Source of the DNA: Raskinella chloraquaticus (SeqCode)
Lineage (GTDB): Bacteria > Pseudomonadota > Alphaproteobacteria > Rhizobiales > UBA4765
DNA length: 64,000 nt
Assembly (NCBI GenBank): GCA_002365175.1
Contig: DEZK01000006.1
Coordinates: 1 to 64,000 of the forward strand
Reading direction: 5' to 3'
In this document: in pieces, positions 8,114 to 18,382 of the stretch
How the letters are laid out: the number at the start of each line of letters is the position of its first letter
Position numbering within the stretch: the stretch's first letter is position 1
Notes under the pieces: model-generated
What the model saw: only the letters and a program-made list of their open reading frames with translations
What the model was told of the DNA's origin: nothing
The model's database searches: none
Program-made: the position numbers and the translations under genes

Positions 8114-8389
8114 CGCTCCATCCCCGATCGCCACCACCCGGTGCTGTGAACCTTACGTACAAATCCGTTGCCACGAAACCACGCAACAATAAAAAACGCA
8201 CGTTCAGCTGCGCGCCAGATCGCAATAACGCGACAGTGATTGAAGTTTCAATTCTGATTGATTTATCAAAGAGGCAGGATGGCGATGCTGGTTCGAGTTG
8301 CGCTGGTGTCGTCCGCGTTCAACCGCCTGAAGAGTTGTTCATTCTGCCCGCCATGAGCCCCAATACCGATCATTGAGAGATCAGACGCA

Positions 8390-9118
8390 ATGAAATTTCC
8401 AAGCCGCCGCCTTCTTGTCCTGAGCTTGCCAGCCCTGTTGGCTGGCTGCGTATCCAACAATAATTTGCGCTTTGGCGGTTCACCTTCCGCAGGACCGGAT
8501 GGCAAGGCCGCGCCGCTGAAGATCACCCAGGCGCCCGTCATTACGCAGCCGCCTGAACAGATCTACGCCCAGGTCACCGACAACGACATCACCATTCCCG
8601 CCGCTCCAATCAGTCGCATCGACCCACAATTCTATCGTCAGGTCGTGGATTTCAACGGTCCCGAACCGGTTGGCTCCGTTGTCGTCGATCCAGACGCCCG
8701 CTTCCTCTATGTCGTTTACGAAGGTGGCAAAGCCTTGCGGTACGGCGTTGGCGTCGGCCGCGCCGGCTTTGGCTGGACCGGCGATGCCATCATCAAATCA
8801 AAGCAGCAATGGCCGAAATGGTTCCCCACTCCAGAGGCCCGCGAACGCGACCCCTCGCTGCAAAAATTTGCTGCGGAAGGTTTCCCTAGCGGTATCAAGA
8901 ACCCGCTTGGCGCGCGGGCGCACTATCTGTGGAAAGACAAAAAAGACACTTATTACCGCATTCATGGCACGTCCGAGCCGTGGACCATCGGCACCAACGT
9001 GTCGACAGGGTGCATTCGCATGATCAATCAGGATGCCATCGACCTTTACACGCGTATCCCGGAAGGCACGCCTGTCATCGTCCGCAAATCGAAGATCGCG
9101 ACGATCAAGGTCGGCTGA
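8390..9118 (+). CDS. L,D-transpeptidase lipoprotein (YkuD family)
   Basis: 242 residues. A lipobox LLAGC ends at Cys20, so it is probably anchored to a membrane by lipid. The catalytic YkuD domain occupies about 92-238 and contains His192 (IHGT) and Cys208 in STGCIRM, the signature S-x-G-C-x-R. Enzymes of this family make 3-3 peptidoglycan cross-links or attach proteins to peptidoglycan; alphaproteobacteria have many paralogs, so the exact role is open. Between lipobox and domain there is a Pro/Gln-rich linker. It heads a run of cell-wall genes (M23 protein, PBP1a, amidase) spread over the next 9 kb. Confidence 0.92.
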   Translation: MKFPSRRLLVLSLPALLAGCVSNNNLRFGGSPSAGPDGKAAPLKITQAPVITQPPEQIYAQVTDNDITIPAAPISRIDPQFYRQVVDFNGPEPVGSVVVDPDARFLYVVYEGGKALRYGVGVGRAGFGWTGDAIIKSKQQWPKWFPTPEARERDPSLQKFAAEGFPSGIKNPLGARAHYLWKDKKDTYYRIHGTSEPWTIGTNVSTGCIRMINQDAIDLYTRIPEGTPVIVRKSKIATIKVG

Positions 9119-9124
9119 CCCGGC

Positions 9125-9142
9125 GCTGCGCCGTAGCGCAGC
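9125..9142. terminator. Hairpin between convergent genes
   Basis: A perfect 7-bp stem (9125-9131 with 9136-9142) with a CGTA loop lies just after the transpeptidase stop. There is no T-tract (CCCCCCGTCCC follows), so it may be only a 3'-end stabiliser. Confidence 0.4.
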
Positions 9143-9207
9143 CCCCCGTCCCTTACCTCGGCCATCGGCACTCCGTTGCCGGTGGTCTTAATGTGAGACA
9201 AACAGGC

Positions 9208-10380
9208 TCATGCACCCTTGCTGAACAATTCGCGCCCGATCAGCATGCGGCGAATTTCGCTGGTGCCAGCCCCGATCTCGTAGAGTTTGGCGTCACGCAG
9301 CAGACGCCCCGTGGCATAATCGTTGATGTAGCCATTGCCGCCGAGGAGCTGAATGGCATCAAGCGCCACCTTGGTGGCGTTCTCCGCCGCATACAGAATG
9401 GCGCCTGCCGCATCCTCGCGCGTCGTCTCGCCCCGATCACACGCTTTGGCGACCGCATAGACATAGGCACGCGTGGCGTTCATCGCCACATACATGTCGG
9501 CGATCTTGCCCTGCACCAGCTGGAAGCTGCCGATAGGCTGATCAAACTGACGCCGCTCGTGGATGTAGGGCAGCACGACATCCATCGCCGCCTGCATGAT
9601 GCCAATCGGCCCTGCGGCGAGGACGGTGCGCTCGTAATCGAGCCCCGACATCAGCACATTGACGCCCTTGCCAAGCGGGCCGATGAGGTTCTCCTCCGGC
9701 ACTTCGCAATCGGTGAAGACAAGTTCGCCCGTTTCCGAGCCGCGCATGCCAAGCTTGTCGAGCTTCTGGGCGACTGAAAAACCCGGGAAATCCTTCTCGA
9801 CGATGAACGCCGAGATACCCCGTGCTCCGGCCGCCGGATCAGTCTTGGCATAGATGATCAGCACCTCCGCACTGGGACCATTGGTGATCCACATCTTGGT
9901 GCCGTTCAGAATATAGCGGTCCCCGCGCCTTTCGGCTTTCAACCGCATCGACACCACGTCCGAACCGGCACCTGGCTCCGACATCGCAAGCGCCCCCACA
10001 TGCTCGCCGCTGATGAGCTTGGGCAGATAGCGCTTTTTCTGCTCGTCACTCCCCCAGCGGCGCATCTGGTTCACGCACAAATTGGAATGCGCCCCATAGC
10101 TGAGCCCGATCGAGGCTGACGCGCGCGACACTTCCTCCATGGCGACACAATGGGCAAGATAGCCAAGCCCTGACCCGCCCCATTCCTCCTCGACCGTGAT
10201 GCCATGCAGGCCAAGCGCGCCCATCTGCGGCCACAGCTCACGAGGAAACCAGTCATCCTTGTCGATGCGCGCGGCAAGCGGCGCGATCTGTTCAGCAGCA
10301 AACGCCGCAACGCTGTCGCGCAGCGCGTCAATGTCCTCGCCCAGATCGAAATTGAAGGGTCGCGCCACGTTGGCGATCAT
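9208..10380 (-). CDS. ivd: Isovaleryl-CoA dehydrogenase
   Basis: 390 residues, a full-length acyl-CoA dehydrogenase. It oxidises isovaleryl-CoA to 3-methylcrotonyl-CoA in leucine degradation, passing electrons from FAD to ETF. Visible motifs: AMSEPGAGSDVVSM (132-145) and WITNG (164-168) for FAD and substrate, FDQPIGSFQLVQGKIADM, and LLGGNGYINDY near the C-terminus. Glu250 in GLDYERTVL occupies the position of the catalytic base specific to isovaleryl-CoA dehydrogenases, whereas most relatives carry it near residue 376. That makes the assignment firm. The product feeds MccB at 3172. The gene is not beside mccB; it is 4.4 kb away with unrelated genes between. Confidence 0.93.
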   Translation of the reverse strand: MIANVARPFNFDLGEDIDALRDSVAAFAAEQIAPLAARIDKDDWFPRELWPQMGALGLHGITVEEEWGGSGLGYLAHCVAMEEVSRASASIGLSYGAHSNLCVNQMRRWGSDEQKKRYLPKLISGEHVGALAMSEPGAGSDVVSMRLKAERRGDRYILNGTKMWITNGPSAEVLIIYAKTDPAAGARGISAFIVEKDFPGFSVAQKLDKLGMRGSETGELVFTDCEVPEENLIGPLGKGVNVLMSGLDYERTVLAAGPIGIMQAAMDVVLPYIHERRQFDQPIGSFQLVQGKIADMYVAMNATRAYVYAVAKACDRGETTREDAAGAILYAAENATKVALDAIQLLGGNGYINDYATGRLLRDAKLYEIGAGTSEIRRMLIGRELFSKGA

Positions 10381-10412
10381 GTCACACCTCTGCTGTCAAT
10401 CACATCGCCGCG

Positions 10413-11129
10413 TCAGCGGGCAAACCCGGCGACCGTTGCGACCACCTGCCCGTCCAGGCCGAGAAATCCATGATAGGACTGGGCTTGGCACGGATTTCCT
10501 TTCGATGTTCCACCGCTGAGCCAGACGATGCGCGCCTTGCTACCCGCCCATTTGCCAAACTGTGCGACCCCTGCCGGCGGCGTGACCTTGCAGCCATCAT
10601 TGCGATGATGGACGACCATGGTCGGCGGCAGGACATTGGGGGAGCCGATGAATTCCTGGACGTTTTCGTTGCCGCCCTCCCGGTCGTAGAAGCCCGCAGT
10701 GAACACGACCGCATCAGGACGCTCGCTCCCTGACAAACGCCCGATCTGCTCGGCGATCCGCAGCGTGCCGCGGCTGGTGCCGGCAAGCGTCACCTTCTTG
10801 ACACCACGCTGGCGCAACGCCGCAACCGCCGCGCCCAGTGGCACGCCCTGATCAACGACCAGGGCCGCCAGCCCGGCACTGGCATAGGCCCCTTGCGTGC
10901 GCACCAGCTGGTTGCCGGAATAGCGGATGGAGCCATCCTGCGACAGGCCGATGACCCCGTCGCCTCCGGATACCAGCACGATGCCAGAGCGCGGCGTGCC
11001 GTTGCGCTCAAGGCGGGCGAGCCCGTTGAAACCGCCAAGCGCGATCACTTCAACCTGCCCCGCTGACGCGTTTGACGTCGCCAGAACCACGCCGCCCAGA
11101 AGCGCCACTGCAACCAAACGACCAATCAT
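10413..11129 (-). CDS. Exported alpha/beta hydrolase-like protein
   Basis: 238 residues from ATG 11129, preceded by GGGAGGAGA. Residues 1-24 are a signal peptide (MIGRLVAVALLGGVVL, cleavage near ASA), so it is periplasmic. The core shows GIVLVSGGDGVIGL, a nucleophile elbow GTSRG (Gly-x-Ser-x-Gly), VVFTAGFYDREGG, and a late VVHHRNDGCKVTP with the Asp and a His near the C-terminus (SYHGF). These support an esterase-like catalytic triad. Two Cys residues (in DGCKV and NPCQAQ) may form a disulfide. Substrate unknown. It overlaps nothing and ends 33 bases before the ivd start. Confidence 0.8.
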   Translation of the reverse strand: MIGRLVAVALLGGVVLATSNASAGQVEVIALGGFNGLARLERNGTPRSGIVLVSGGDGVIGLSQDGSIRYSGNQLVRTQGAYASAGLAALVVDQGVPLGAAVAALRQRGVKKVTLAGTSRGTLRIAEQIGRLSGSERPDAVVFTAGFYDREGGNENVQEFIGSPNVLPPTMVVHHRNDGCKVTPPAGVAQFGKWAGSKARIVWLSGGTSKGNPCQAQSYHGFLGLDGQVVATVAGFAR

Positions 11130-11226
11130 CTCGACGTCTCCTCCCAGCCGGGTGCAACACCTTACAGATATATTAACCATAGCCGTTCATCATCATCCAG
11201 GTCTTGTGATTTTTGATGAAGGTAAC

Positions 11227-12456
11227 ATGAGTTATCAGCGACCTGACCGCTCACGGCCACCCGCCGAGCCGCCACAGTACATCATAATCGCGCGTGGCGA
11301 AGAGGTTCACAGTTTCATCCTGCGCAAATGGATGATCGGACTCGCGGTTCTGTTATGCGCCGGCGTCACCTTCTGGCTGTGCGCCGCTACCGCCTACATC
11401 GTGTTTCGTGACGACGTCCTGGCTGGCATGGTCGCCCGCAATACGCGCCTCCAGCACGCCTACGAGGACCGCATCGCCGCCATGCGGCTGCAGATTGACC
11501 GCATCAGTTCGCGCCAGCTGGTTGATCAAGACGCTCTGACCACGCGCATGAGCGATATTCTGCGCCGCCAAGGCCAGATCGAGCAGCGCACGCACAGCCT
11601 GGGAAACATGCTGGACAAAGCCCGCCAGTCGGGAATTCTTCCCCGAGACAAGGGTGACGACACACTGAAGACCGGCTCGATCACTCCGCCCGCAGCCAAG
11701 ACCGCCATGCGCCATTCCGCTGACTATTCAGCAGCACTTGGCAAGGTGGAATATACGCTCGCACGCCTGACGATCACGCAGGACCGCTGGCTTTCAGAAA
11801 CAGAAAGCAAATTGCAGGACAGCGAATCCCGCCTGCGATCAGCGATCAGTGAACTCGGCCTCAGCCCGGAAAAATACGGCGTCAAGCGCCTTATCAGACG
11901 GCCCCCGGTCGCCGCCTCGGCCGCCGGTGGACCCTTGATCCCGCTTTATGCCGACGGTACGGCCTCCGATCCCTTTATCTGGCGCGCCGAGAACCTGCAG
12001 AATTCATTTGAAGTGGTCAATCAGCTCCAACGCGCTGTGCGGACCATTCCCCTGCGCAAGCCGGTCGCTGGAGCCCTCGATCTGTCCTCAGGATTCGGCA
12101 GCCGCTCGGACCCGTTTCTGGGCGTCCTTGCCTTCCATGCCGGTCTTGATTTTCGCGCCGAGCAAGGCGAGCCGATCCGCGCCACCGCGGCCGGTAAAGT
12201 CGAGACGGCGGGACGCGATGGCGGCTATGGGCTGATGGTCGAGATCGACCACGGTCAGGGCGTGAGCACACGCTACGGCCATATGTCGAAAATTCTCGTC
12301 AAGGCAGGCGACACCATCGTGCCGGGTGCCGTGATCGGCCTTGTCGGCTCGACAGGCCGCTCGACCGGTCCGCATCTTCATTACGAGACGCGGATCAATG
12401 ACGAGCCCGTCAACCCCGACAAATTCCTGCGCGCCGGTATCAAGCTGAAGCTTTAG
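11227..12456 (+). CDS. LytM/M23 family peptidoglycan endopeptidase
   Basis: 409 residues from ATG 11227 with AAGGT before it. The N-terminus is cytoplasmic, one membrane helix spans about 40-60 (WMIGLAVLLCAGVTFWL), and a coiled coil covers roughly 70-230. The C-terminal M23 domain (about 295-400) has FHAGLDF and GPHLHYETR, with HxxxD and HxH zinc ligands, so it is likely catalytic rather than a degenerate activator. Such proteins cut peptide cross-links or activate amidases in division and cell growth; an AmiC-type amidase lies 4 kb downstream. A longer in-frame extension upstream overlaps the hydrolase gene on the other strand and has no support. Confidence 0.9.
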   Translation: MSYQRPDRSRPPAEPPQYIIIARGEEVHSFILRKWMIGLAVLLCAGVTFWLCAATAYIVFRDDVLAGMVARNTRLQHAYEDRIAAMRLQIDRISSRQLVDQDALTTRMSDILRRQGQIEQRTHSLGNMLDKARQSGILPRDKGDDTLKTGSITPPAAKTAMRHSADYSAALGKVEYTLARLTITQDRWLSETESKLQDSESRLRSAISELGLSPEKYGVKRLIRRPPVAASAAGGPLIPLYADGTASDPFIWRAENLQNSFEVVNQLQRAVRTIPLRKPVAGALDLSSGFGSRSDPFLGVLAFHAGLDFRAEQGEPIRATAAGKVETAGRDGGYGLMVEIDHGQGVSTRYGHMSKILVKAGDTIVPGAVIGLVGSTGRSTGPHLHYETRINDEPVNPDKFLRAGIKLKL

Positions 12457-12462
12457 CGTCGC

Positions 12463-13594
<1,132 letters not shown>

Positions 13595-13670
13595 GTCGGT
13601 GTTCCTGACGTTTCGTCTTACGCCAGTGCCGGCTCACACCTCGTTTGTCAACGCAGCATGAGAGCCGCCA

Positions 13671-16103
13671 TCAATAAAGCCCGCCGGTTCCCGACCCCAC
13701 CGCCCGGTCGGCCTCAGGGCTGACGGTGCGCTTGTTTCCAAAAGCATCGGAATAGCCGATGATGGAAAGCGAGTCTGGCGGCTGCTGGCCCTGCTTGAAG
13801 GCTTCGAGAATGACACCCGACCCCGCAGGCGCCGAAGTGCGTAAGCCTGTGCGTGCATCGATACGGGCGAAATAGATGCCCGGCGGCACGCGGAACGGCA
13901 CGGCCGGCTTGTCGGCCAGCGCCTGCTTCATGAAATCGCGGAAGACGGGTGCTGACAACACGCCGCCCGTTGCGGCTGATCCCATTGGTCGCGGCTTGTC
14001 ATAGCCGATATAGACCCCCATCGACAGGCTCGGCGAGAAACCGACAAACCACGCATCCTTGTAATCATTGGTCGTGCCCGTCTTGCCGGCAAGCGGCTTG
14101 CCAACCTCACGGATGACCGTTGCCGTACCGCGCTGAACGACCCCTTCCATCATTGACGTGATCTGGTAGGCGGTCTGCGGGTCGATGACCTGCTCGCGCT
14201 TGTCGACGAGGTCAGGCGGCGCCTGGCCCGCATATTTGTCGACATTGCACCCCTGGCACTGGCGCTCGTCATGGCGATAGATCGTCTTGCCGTAGCGATC
14301 CTGGATGCGGTCGATCAGCGTCGGCTTGATCTTGCGACCGCCATTGGCAATGATCGAATAGCCCGCCGTCATCTTGAAGACGGAGGTCTCGCCTGCGCCC
14401 AATGACATGGCAAGCACCTGCGGCATGTCGTCATAAATGCCAAAGCGCCGGGCATATTCAGCCACCAGCGGCATGCCCATGTCCTGCGCAAGTTTCACGG
14501 TCATCACATTGCGCGACTTTTCAATGCCAAGGCGCAACGTCGACGGGCCATAGAATTTTCCGTCGTAGTTTTCTGGCCGCCAGAGACCTTGCCCAGCGCC
14601 CTGATCGATCTCGAAGGGTGAATCGAGAACAACGGAAGCGGGCGTATAGCCATTGTCGAGTGCAGCGCTGTAGACGAAGGGCTTGAATGAGGAACCGGGC
14701 TGACGATAGGCCTGCGTTGCCCGGTTGAACACCGATTCCGAGAAGGAAAAACCGCCGACCATGGCCAGCACGCGACCCGTATAGGGGTCCATGGCAACGG
14801 CTGCGCCGCTGACCTCGGGCACCTGCCGGAGATAGAAATTGCCGGGCTGCGCTGCCGGCTCCACATAGACGACATCACCAGGCTTCAGGACATCCTGGCC
14901 ACGCGCCGAACGCTTTGCCCACGCCATCAGATTGGGCGGAATGAAACCAACCGTGCGCTCGGCGACAACTTCACCCCCGCGCAGACGATTGGGCTGCAGG
15001 CCAACCCGCACCCCCTGAGGTTGCGTATCAAGGACAATCGCCAGACGCCACGGCGCAACGTCACCATAAGGCGTCACGCTCGACACCAGCTTCCCCCATT
15101 CGCCGTCCGGCAGGTTGAGATGGGTCACCGGTCCGCGCCAACCGCGCTGTTCGTCAAATTTCACCAGCGCGTCGACGAGTGATTTGCGCAGATAGCCCTG
15201 CAATTTGGGATCGAGCGTCGCGCGCACCGAAAGCCCGCCTTCATAGACCTTCTGCTCGCCATAGATATCAACCAGCTGCCGGCGCACCTCTTCGGTGAAA
15301 TATTCCGCCGCAAAGGTCGCCGTACGTGAACTCTTCTGAGCGATATCAAGCGGCATGCCGCGCGCCTGTCGCTGCTGTTCACGGGTGATGTACCCATCCT
15401 CGAACATGCGATCGAGCACATAATTGCGCCGGTTGGTGGCCGCTTCACGGTTGCGGAATGGATCATAATTGGATGGTCCCTTGGGCAGGGCCGCCAGATA
15501 AGCCGCCTCGGGAAGCGTCAATTCATCAACCGATTTGTCAAAATATTGCAGCGCTGCAGAAGCAATGCCATACGCGCGCAACCCGAGGAAAATCTCATTC
15601 AGATACAATTCAAGAATACGCTCTTTGGAAAAAACGGTTTCCATGCGCAGCGCGACCAGAGCCTCCTTGATCTTGCGCTCCAGCGAAGCCTCATTGGTCA
15701 ACAGGAAGTTCTTGGCAACCTGCTGGGTGATGGTTGACGCGCCTTCGGGACGCCGCTGGCCGAAATTGCGCAGATTATTGACCACCGCGCGGATCAGACC
15801 TTCATGGTCGACGCCCGGATGGGTGAAGAAATTCTTGTCTTCCGCCGCGACAAAGGCGTTGATCACCAGGCGCGGCACCGACTGGATCGGTATATAAAGC
15901 CGTCTCTCGCGCTGAAATTCGCCAAGCAGCGATCCATCGGCGGCGTGGATACGGCTCAACACCGCCGGTTCATATTTCTCAAGCGCGGTAAAATCCGGCA
16001 GGTCGCGACTGTAATACCAGATGACGCCGAACGCGGCGGCAACAGCAGCAATGAAGATAAGCGTGCCGGCTGCAAACAGAAGGCCAAAAAAGCGGAAGAT
16101 CAT
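13671..16103 (-). CDS. mrcA: Penicillin-binding protein 1A (bifunctional glycosyltransferase/transpeptidase)
   Basis: 810 residues, anchored by one N-terminal membrane helix (about 8-30). The GT51 glycosyltransferase domain (about 55-235) has the catalytic EDKNFFTHPG motif and GASTITQQVAKN. The transpeptidase domain has GSSFKPF (SxxK, near residue 469), SRN (SxN) and KTGTTNDYKDAWFVG (near 672). Between them is an OB-fold-like insertion, usual for class A enzymes of Gram-negatives. It polymerises and cross-links peptidoglycan in the periplasm. The gene starts right after the amidase gene on the same strand and precedes prfB. Confidence 0.95.
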   Translation of the reverse strand: MIFRFFGLLFAAGTLIFIAAVAAAFGVIWYYSRDLPDFTALEKYEPAVLSRIHAADGSLLGEFQRERRLYIPIQSVPRLVINAFVAAEDKNFFTHPGVDHEGLIRAVVNNLRNFGQRRPEGASTITQQVAKNFLLTNEASLERKIKEALVALRMETVFSKERILELYLNEIFLGLRAYGIASAALQYFDKSVDELTLPEAAYLAALPKGPSNYDPFRNREAATNRRNYVLDRMFEDGYITREQQRQARGMPLDIAQKSSRTATFAAEYFTEEVRRQLVDIYGEQKVYEGGLSVRATLDPKLQGYLRKSLVDALVKFDEQRGWRGPVTHLNLPDGEWGKLVSSVTPYGDVAPWRLAIVLDTQPQGVRVGLQPNRLRGGEVVAERTVGFIPPNLMAWAKRSARGQDVLKPGDVVYVEPAAQPGNFYLRQVPEVSGAAVAMDPYTGRVLAMVGGFSFSESVFNRATQAYRQPGSSFKPFVYSAALDNGYTPASVVLDSPFEIDQGAGQGLWRPENYDGKFYGPSTLRLGIEKSRNVMTVKLAQDMGMPLVAEYARRFGIYDDMPQVLAMSLGAGETSVFKMTAGYSIIANGGRKIKPTLIDRIQDRYGKTIYRHDERQCQGCNVDKYAGQAPPDLVDKREQVIDPQTAYQITSMMEGVVQRGTATVIREVGKPLAGKTGTTNDYKDAWFVGFSPSLSMGVYIGYDKPRPMGSAATGGVLSAPVFRDFMKQALADKPAVPFRVPPGIYFARIDARTGLRTSAPAGSGVILEAFKQGQQPPDSLSIIGYSDAFGNKRTVSPEADRAVGSGTGGLY

Positions 16104-16281
16104 GTTCGCAACCTGATTGAAGGGGGCACCGCGGCTGTGCGGGGTGTCAATGACGACGGACGAGCGAAAAAAGTGTCTGTTGATACCAGACTGCCGTAGT
16201 CACCACCAACCAGCAGTTTCCTAGTCATTCGTCTCCTATGTGACAAGTTCATGGAGAATTTGTGATCTGCTGTGCCGATAG

Positions 16282-17616
16282 TCATGGTGCCTGACTCCGC
16301 CCCACGGTAACCGACACAAACGATATGATCGCTTTTGTCAGACGCAGCGCCGTCTTCTCCCGCCATTCCTGAGAGTTGAGGAGCCTGGTGTCATCCTTGT
16401 TGGTCAGATATCCAAGCTCCAGCAGGGCGGAGGGAACATCGGGCGCGCGCAAAACACGAAATCCGGCGAAACGGTGCGGATTTTTGACCAGACGCACACT
16501 CTGTTTCAGTTCACTGACCAGTTGGCGAGCGAAATGCACGGAAAAATTCTTGGTCTCACGATGCATCAGATCAAACAGGATATCGGCAACATCGCTGGTA
16601 TCGGGCGGAAGATCGACACCGGCGATCTGGTCAGCCTTGTTTTCGCGCTCGGCATAGGCCGCAGCCTCTTCATCAGAGGCTGTCTCTGAAAGCGTGTAAA
16701 CTGATGCTCCTGACAAGGCTTGCGCCGGTTTTGCTGATGAATCGGCGTGAATCGACAGGAAAAGAGCTGCCTGTCGTTCGCGCGCAAAACGCACTCGATC
16801 AGGCAGGGAGATAAAGCTGTCGCCCTCTCTTGTGAGAATCACCCGCACCTGTCCGCTGGCCTCGAGCGCGGCCTTCAGGGCTTTCGCCATCTCCAGGGTG
16901 ATCACTTTTTCCGGCGTCGTGTCCTGCCCCACAGCCCCCGTATCTACACCGCCATGGCCCGGATCAAGGACAACCAGAGGCCGCTCGGCACGCGTCGCGC
17001 CACCGCGCTCACCCGCACGCCCTCTATCTTTGACGTCGGAAATTTTTGTCGCAGCACTCCGCCTGACCGCCCGCAGAAATTCGTCTTGACCCGTCTTCAC
17101 GAGATCAACCACCAGTCGCGCCGGCGCTCCGTCCAGCGGATCGAGTACAAATGCCCTGTCGATCAGAACCGGGCTGCTGGCATCAAGTACGATCCGCGAC
17201 TTGCCGCTTGCCACCTGGCCGAAGCGAAAGCCGCTCACGAGCCCACGCCCCTCCCGTCCACTGTCCGGCGACACTTTGAAAAACGTTTCGGGCAGATCAA
17301 CAACCACGCGCGAGGGTTCAGCCAGCAGCGACACCGCAATATCAAGCCGCCGGTCGATGTCCATGACGAACCGGGTACGCCGCTGATCACCAATCAACCG
17401 CGCCTCACTTGCGACTGGCAAAGCGGATGGGACGGAATTTAGCCGGCCGTCTGCTGCCGGCGTCTGCGCCGACACGGGCGAAAACGAGGCAAGCAGGATA
17501 AAGACGGCAGCCGTGATCCCACGCGCGGCGCTTGCCGTGCGACACTTCTTTTCCCTGCGCTGAGATGCCGTGATCGGCAATGCGGTTCCTGCCAATGTGC
17601 TGCGGGTCGATTCCAC
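16282..17616 (-). CDS. amiC: N-acetylmuramoyl-L-alanine amidase (AmiC type, AMIN domain)
   Basis: 444 residues. After an N-terminal signal region (about 30-50, TAAVFILLASFSPVSAQ) comes an AMIN domain (about 65-165, RRTRFVMDIDRRLDIAV, PSRVVVDLPETFF), which targets septal peptidoglycan. The amidase_3 catalytic domain follows from about 213: VVLDPGHGGVDTG, TREGDSFISLPDR, LFLSIHADS, and ALLELGYLTNKDD, with His, Glu, His and Glu zinc ligands. It removes stem peptides during cell separation. Its start at 17616 is 766 bases from the divergent rne gene; the true start may lie somewhat downstream, since the first 30 residues are basic and not conserved-looking. Confidence 0.92.
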   Translation of the reverse strand: MESTRSTLAGTALPITASQRREKKCRTASAARGITAAVFILLASFSPVSAQTPAADGRLNSVPSALPVASEARLIGDQRRTRFVMDIDRRLDIAVSLLAEPSRVVVDLPETFFKVSPDSGREGRGLVSGFRFGQVASGKSRIVLDASSPVLIDRAFVLDPLDGAPARLVVDLVKTGQDEFLRAVRRSAATKISDVKDRGRAGERGGATRAERPLVVLDPGHGGVDTGAVGQDTTPEKVITLEMAKALKAALEASGQVRVILTREGDSFISLPDRVRFARERQAALFLSIHADSSAKPAQALSGASVYTLSETASDEEAAAYAERENKADQIAGVDLPPDTSDVADILFDLMHRETKNFSVHFARQLVSELKQSVRLVKNPHRFAGFRVLRAPDVPSALLELGYLTNKDDTRLLNSQEWREKTALRLTKAIISFVSVTVGRSQAP

Positions 17617-18382
17617 CCTGCGGTTTTATGGTTAACGATGTCTTGATGCGCCTTTGTCAAGCGGGCGCTTATTTGACCCATCAAAACCGCGACATTGCGG
17701 CGAGCCGCCGACTTGCCTGTACTGGGATGTCTGCGTACTGCCCTTGCCAAATGCCAACTTTGACGATTAAACAGATATTGGCTCACGGATCGGCGGAATC
17801 GTCCGTTGCGTGCGAGCCGGTGAATTGTCGGGACGTGCCCGGTTGTCAGCGCCTTTCGCATGGCGCGCACTGTGGCTGTTCTTGATCGAAGCTGACGTGA
17901 CCAGACTGAAGCCCGCCTTTTTATTCATTGGGCGGGCCCTGCTTGATCGAGGATAATTTCCAGCCACATTCGCCGGGCTTGCCCGAATCGGATTGCTGCG
18001 CCGCTCGACGATGAAGTGTCGGCTTGCGCTTGTCTTGACCGTTTGAAACGGCACGGACCAGCACTTTTCCAGGCGCTTTCACGTTGTGACGTTCCCGAGC
18101 CAACTGACACTGCGCCTTGTGTAAAGGCGCTGGCCCGATCTGGAGTTGGCGTATGGTTGCCGCCTTTGGCCACCTCGCGATGAGCCCCGAACAGACGCGT
18201 CCCTGGGCGCGTGTGGACGAATATCGTTTCGTTTGGATGCCTGAAAACCAGGCGCTGCGCTCGACAACTCTTGGCTCGATTCTTTTCCCGATCGCTTTTC
18301 GTACCCTTTCCATCCTCAACAATCATATCGTCGTCGCAGCGCCCTTGCGGGTTGCCCTGCTGACGGCCGAAAGGTTTTTTAC
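17617..18382 (+). promoter_or_regulatory. Gene-free, hairpin-rich interval upstream of rne (probable long leader)
   Basis: 766 bases with no convincing gene on either strand. Stable stem-loops are visible in the rne direction: GCCCGCC...GGCGGGC at about 17911-17937, CCGTTTGAAACGG at about 18039-18051, GCGCCTT/AAGGCGC at 18112-18130, and an alternative AAAGGCG/CGCCTTT pairing at about 18123-18167. E. coli rne has a 361-base leader through which RNase E limits its own mRNA. A similar role here is inference. The last bases, AAAGG with 8-base spacing, are the rne ribosome site. Confidence 0.45.

Noticed and set aside
17580..18326. Open frames of about 100-133 codons on both strands before rne
   Set aside because: They have Arg- and Pro-rich, low-complexity composition typical of chance frames in GC-rich DNA, and no ribosome sites.
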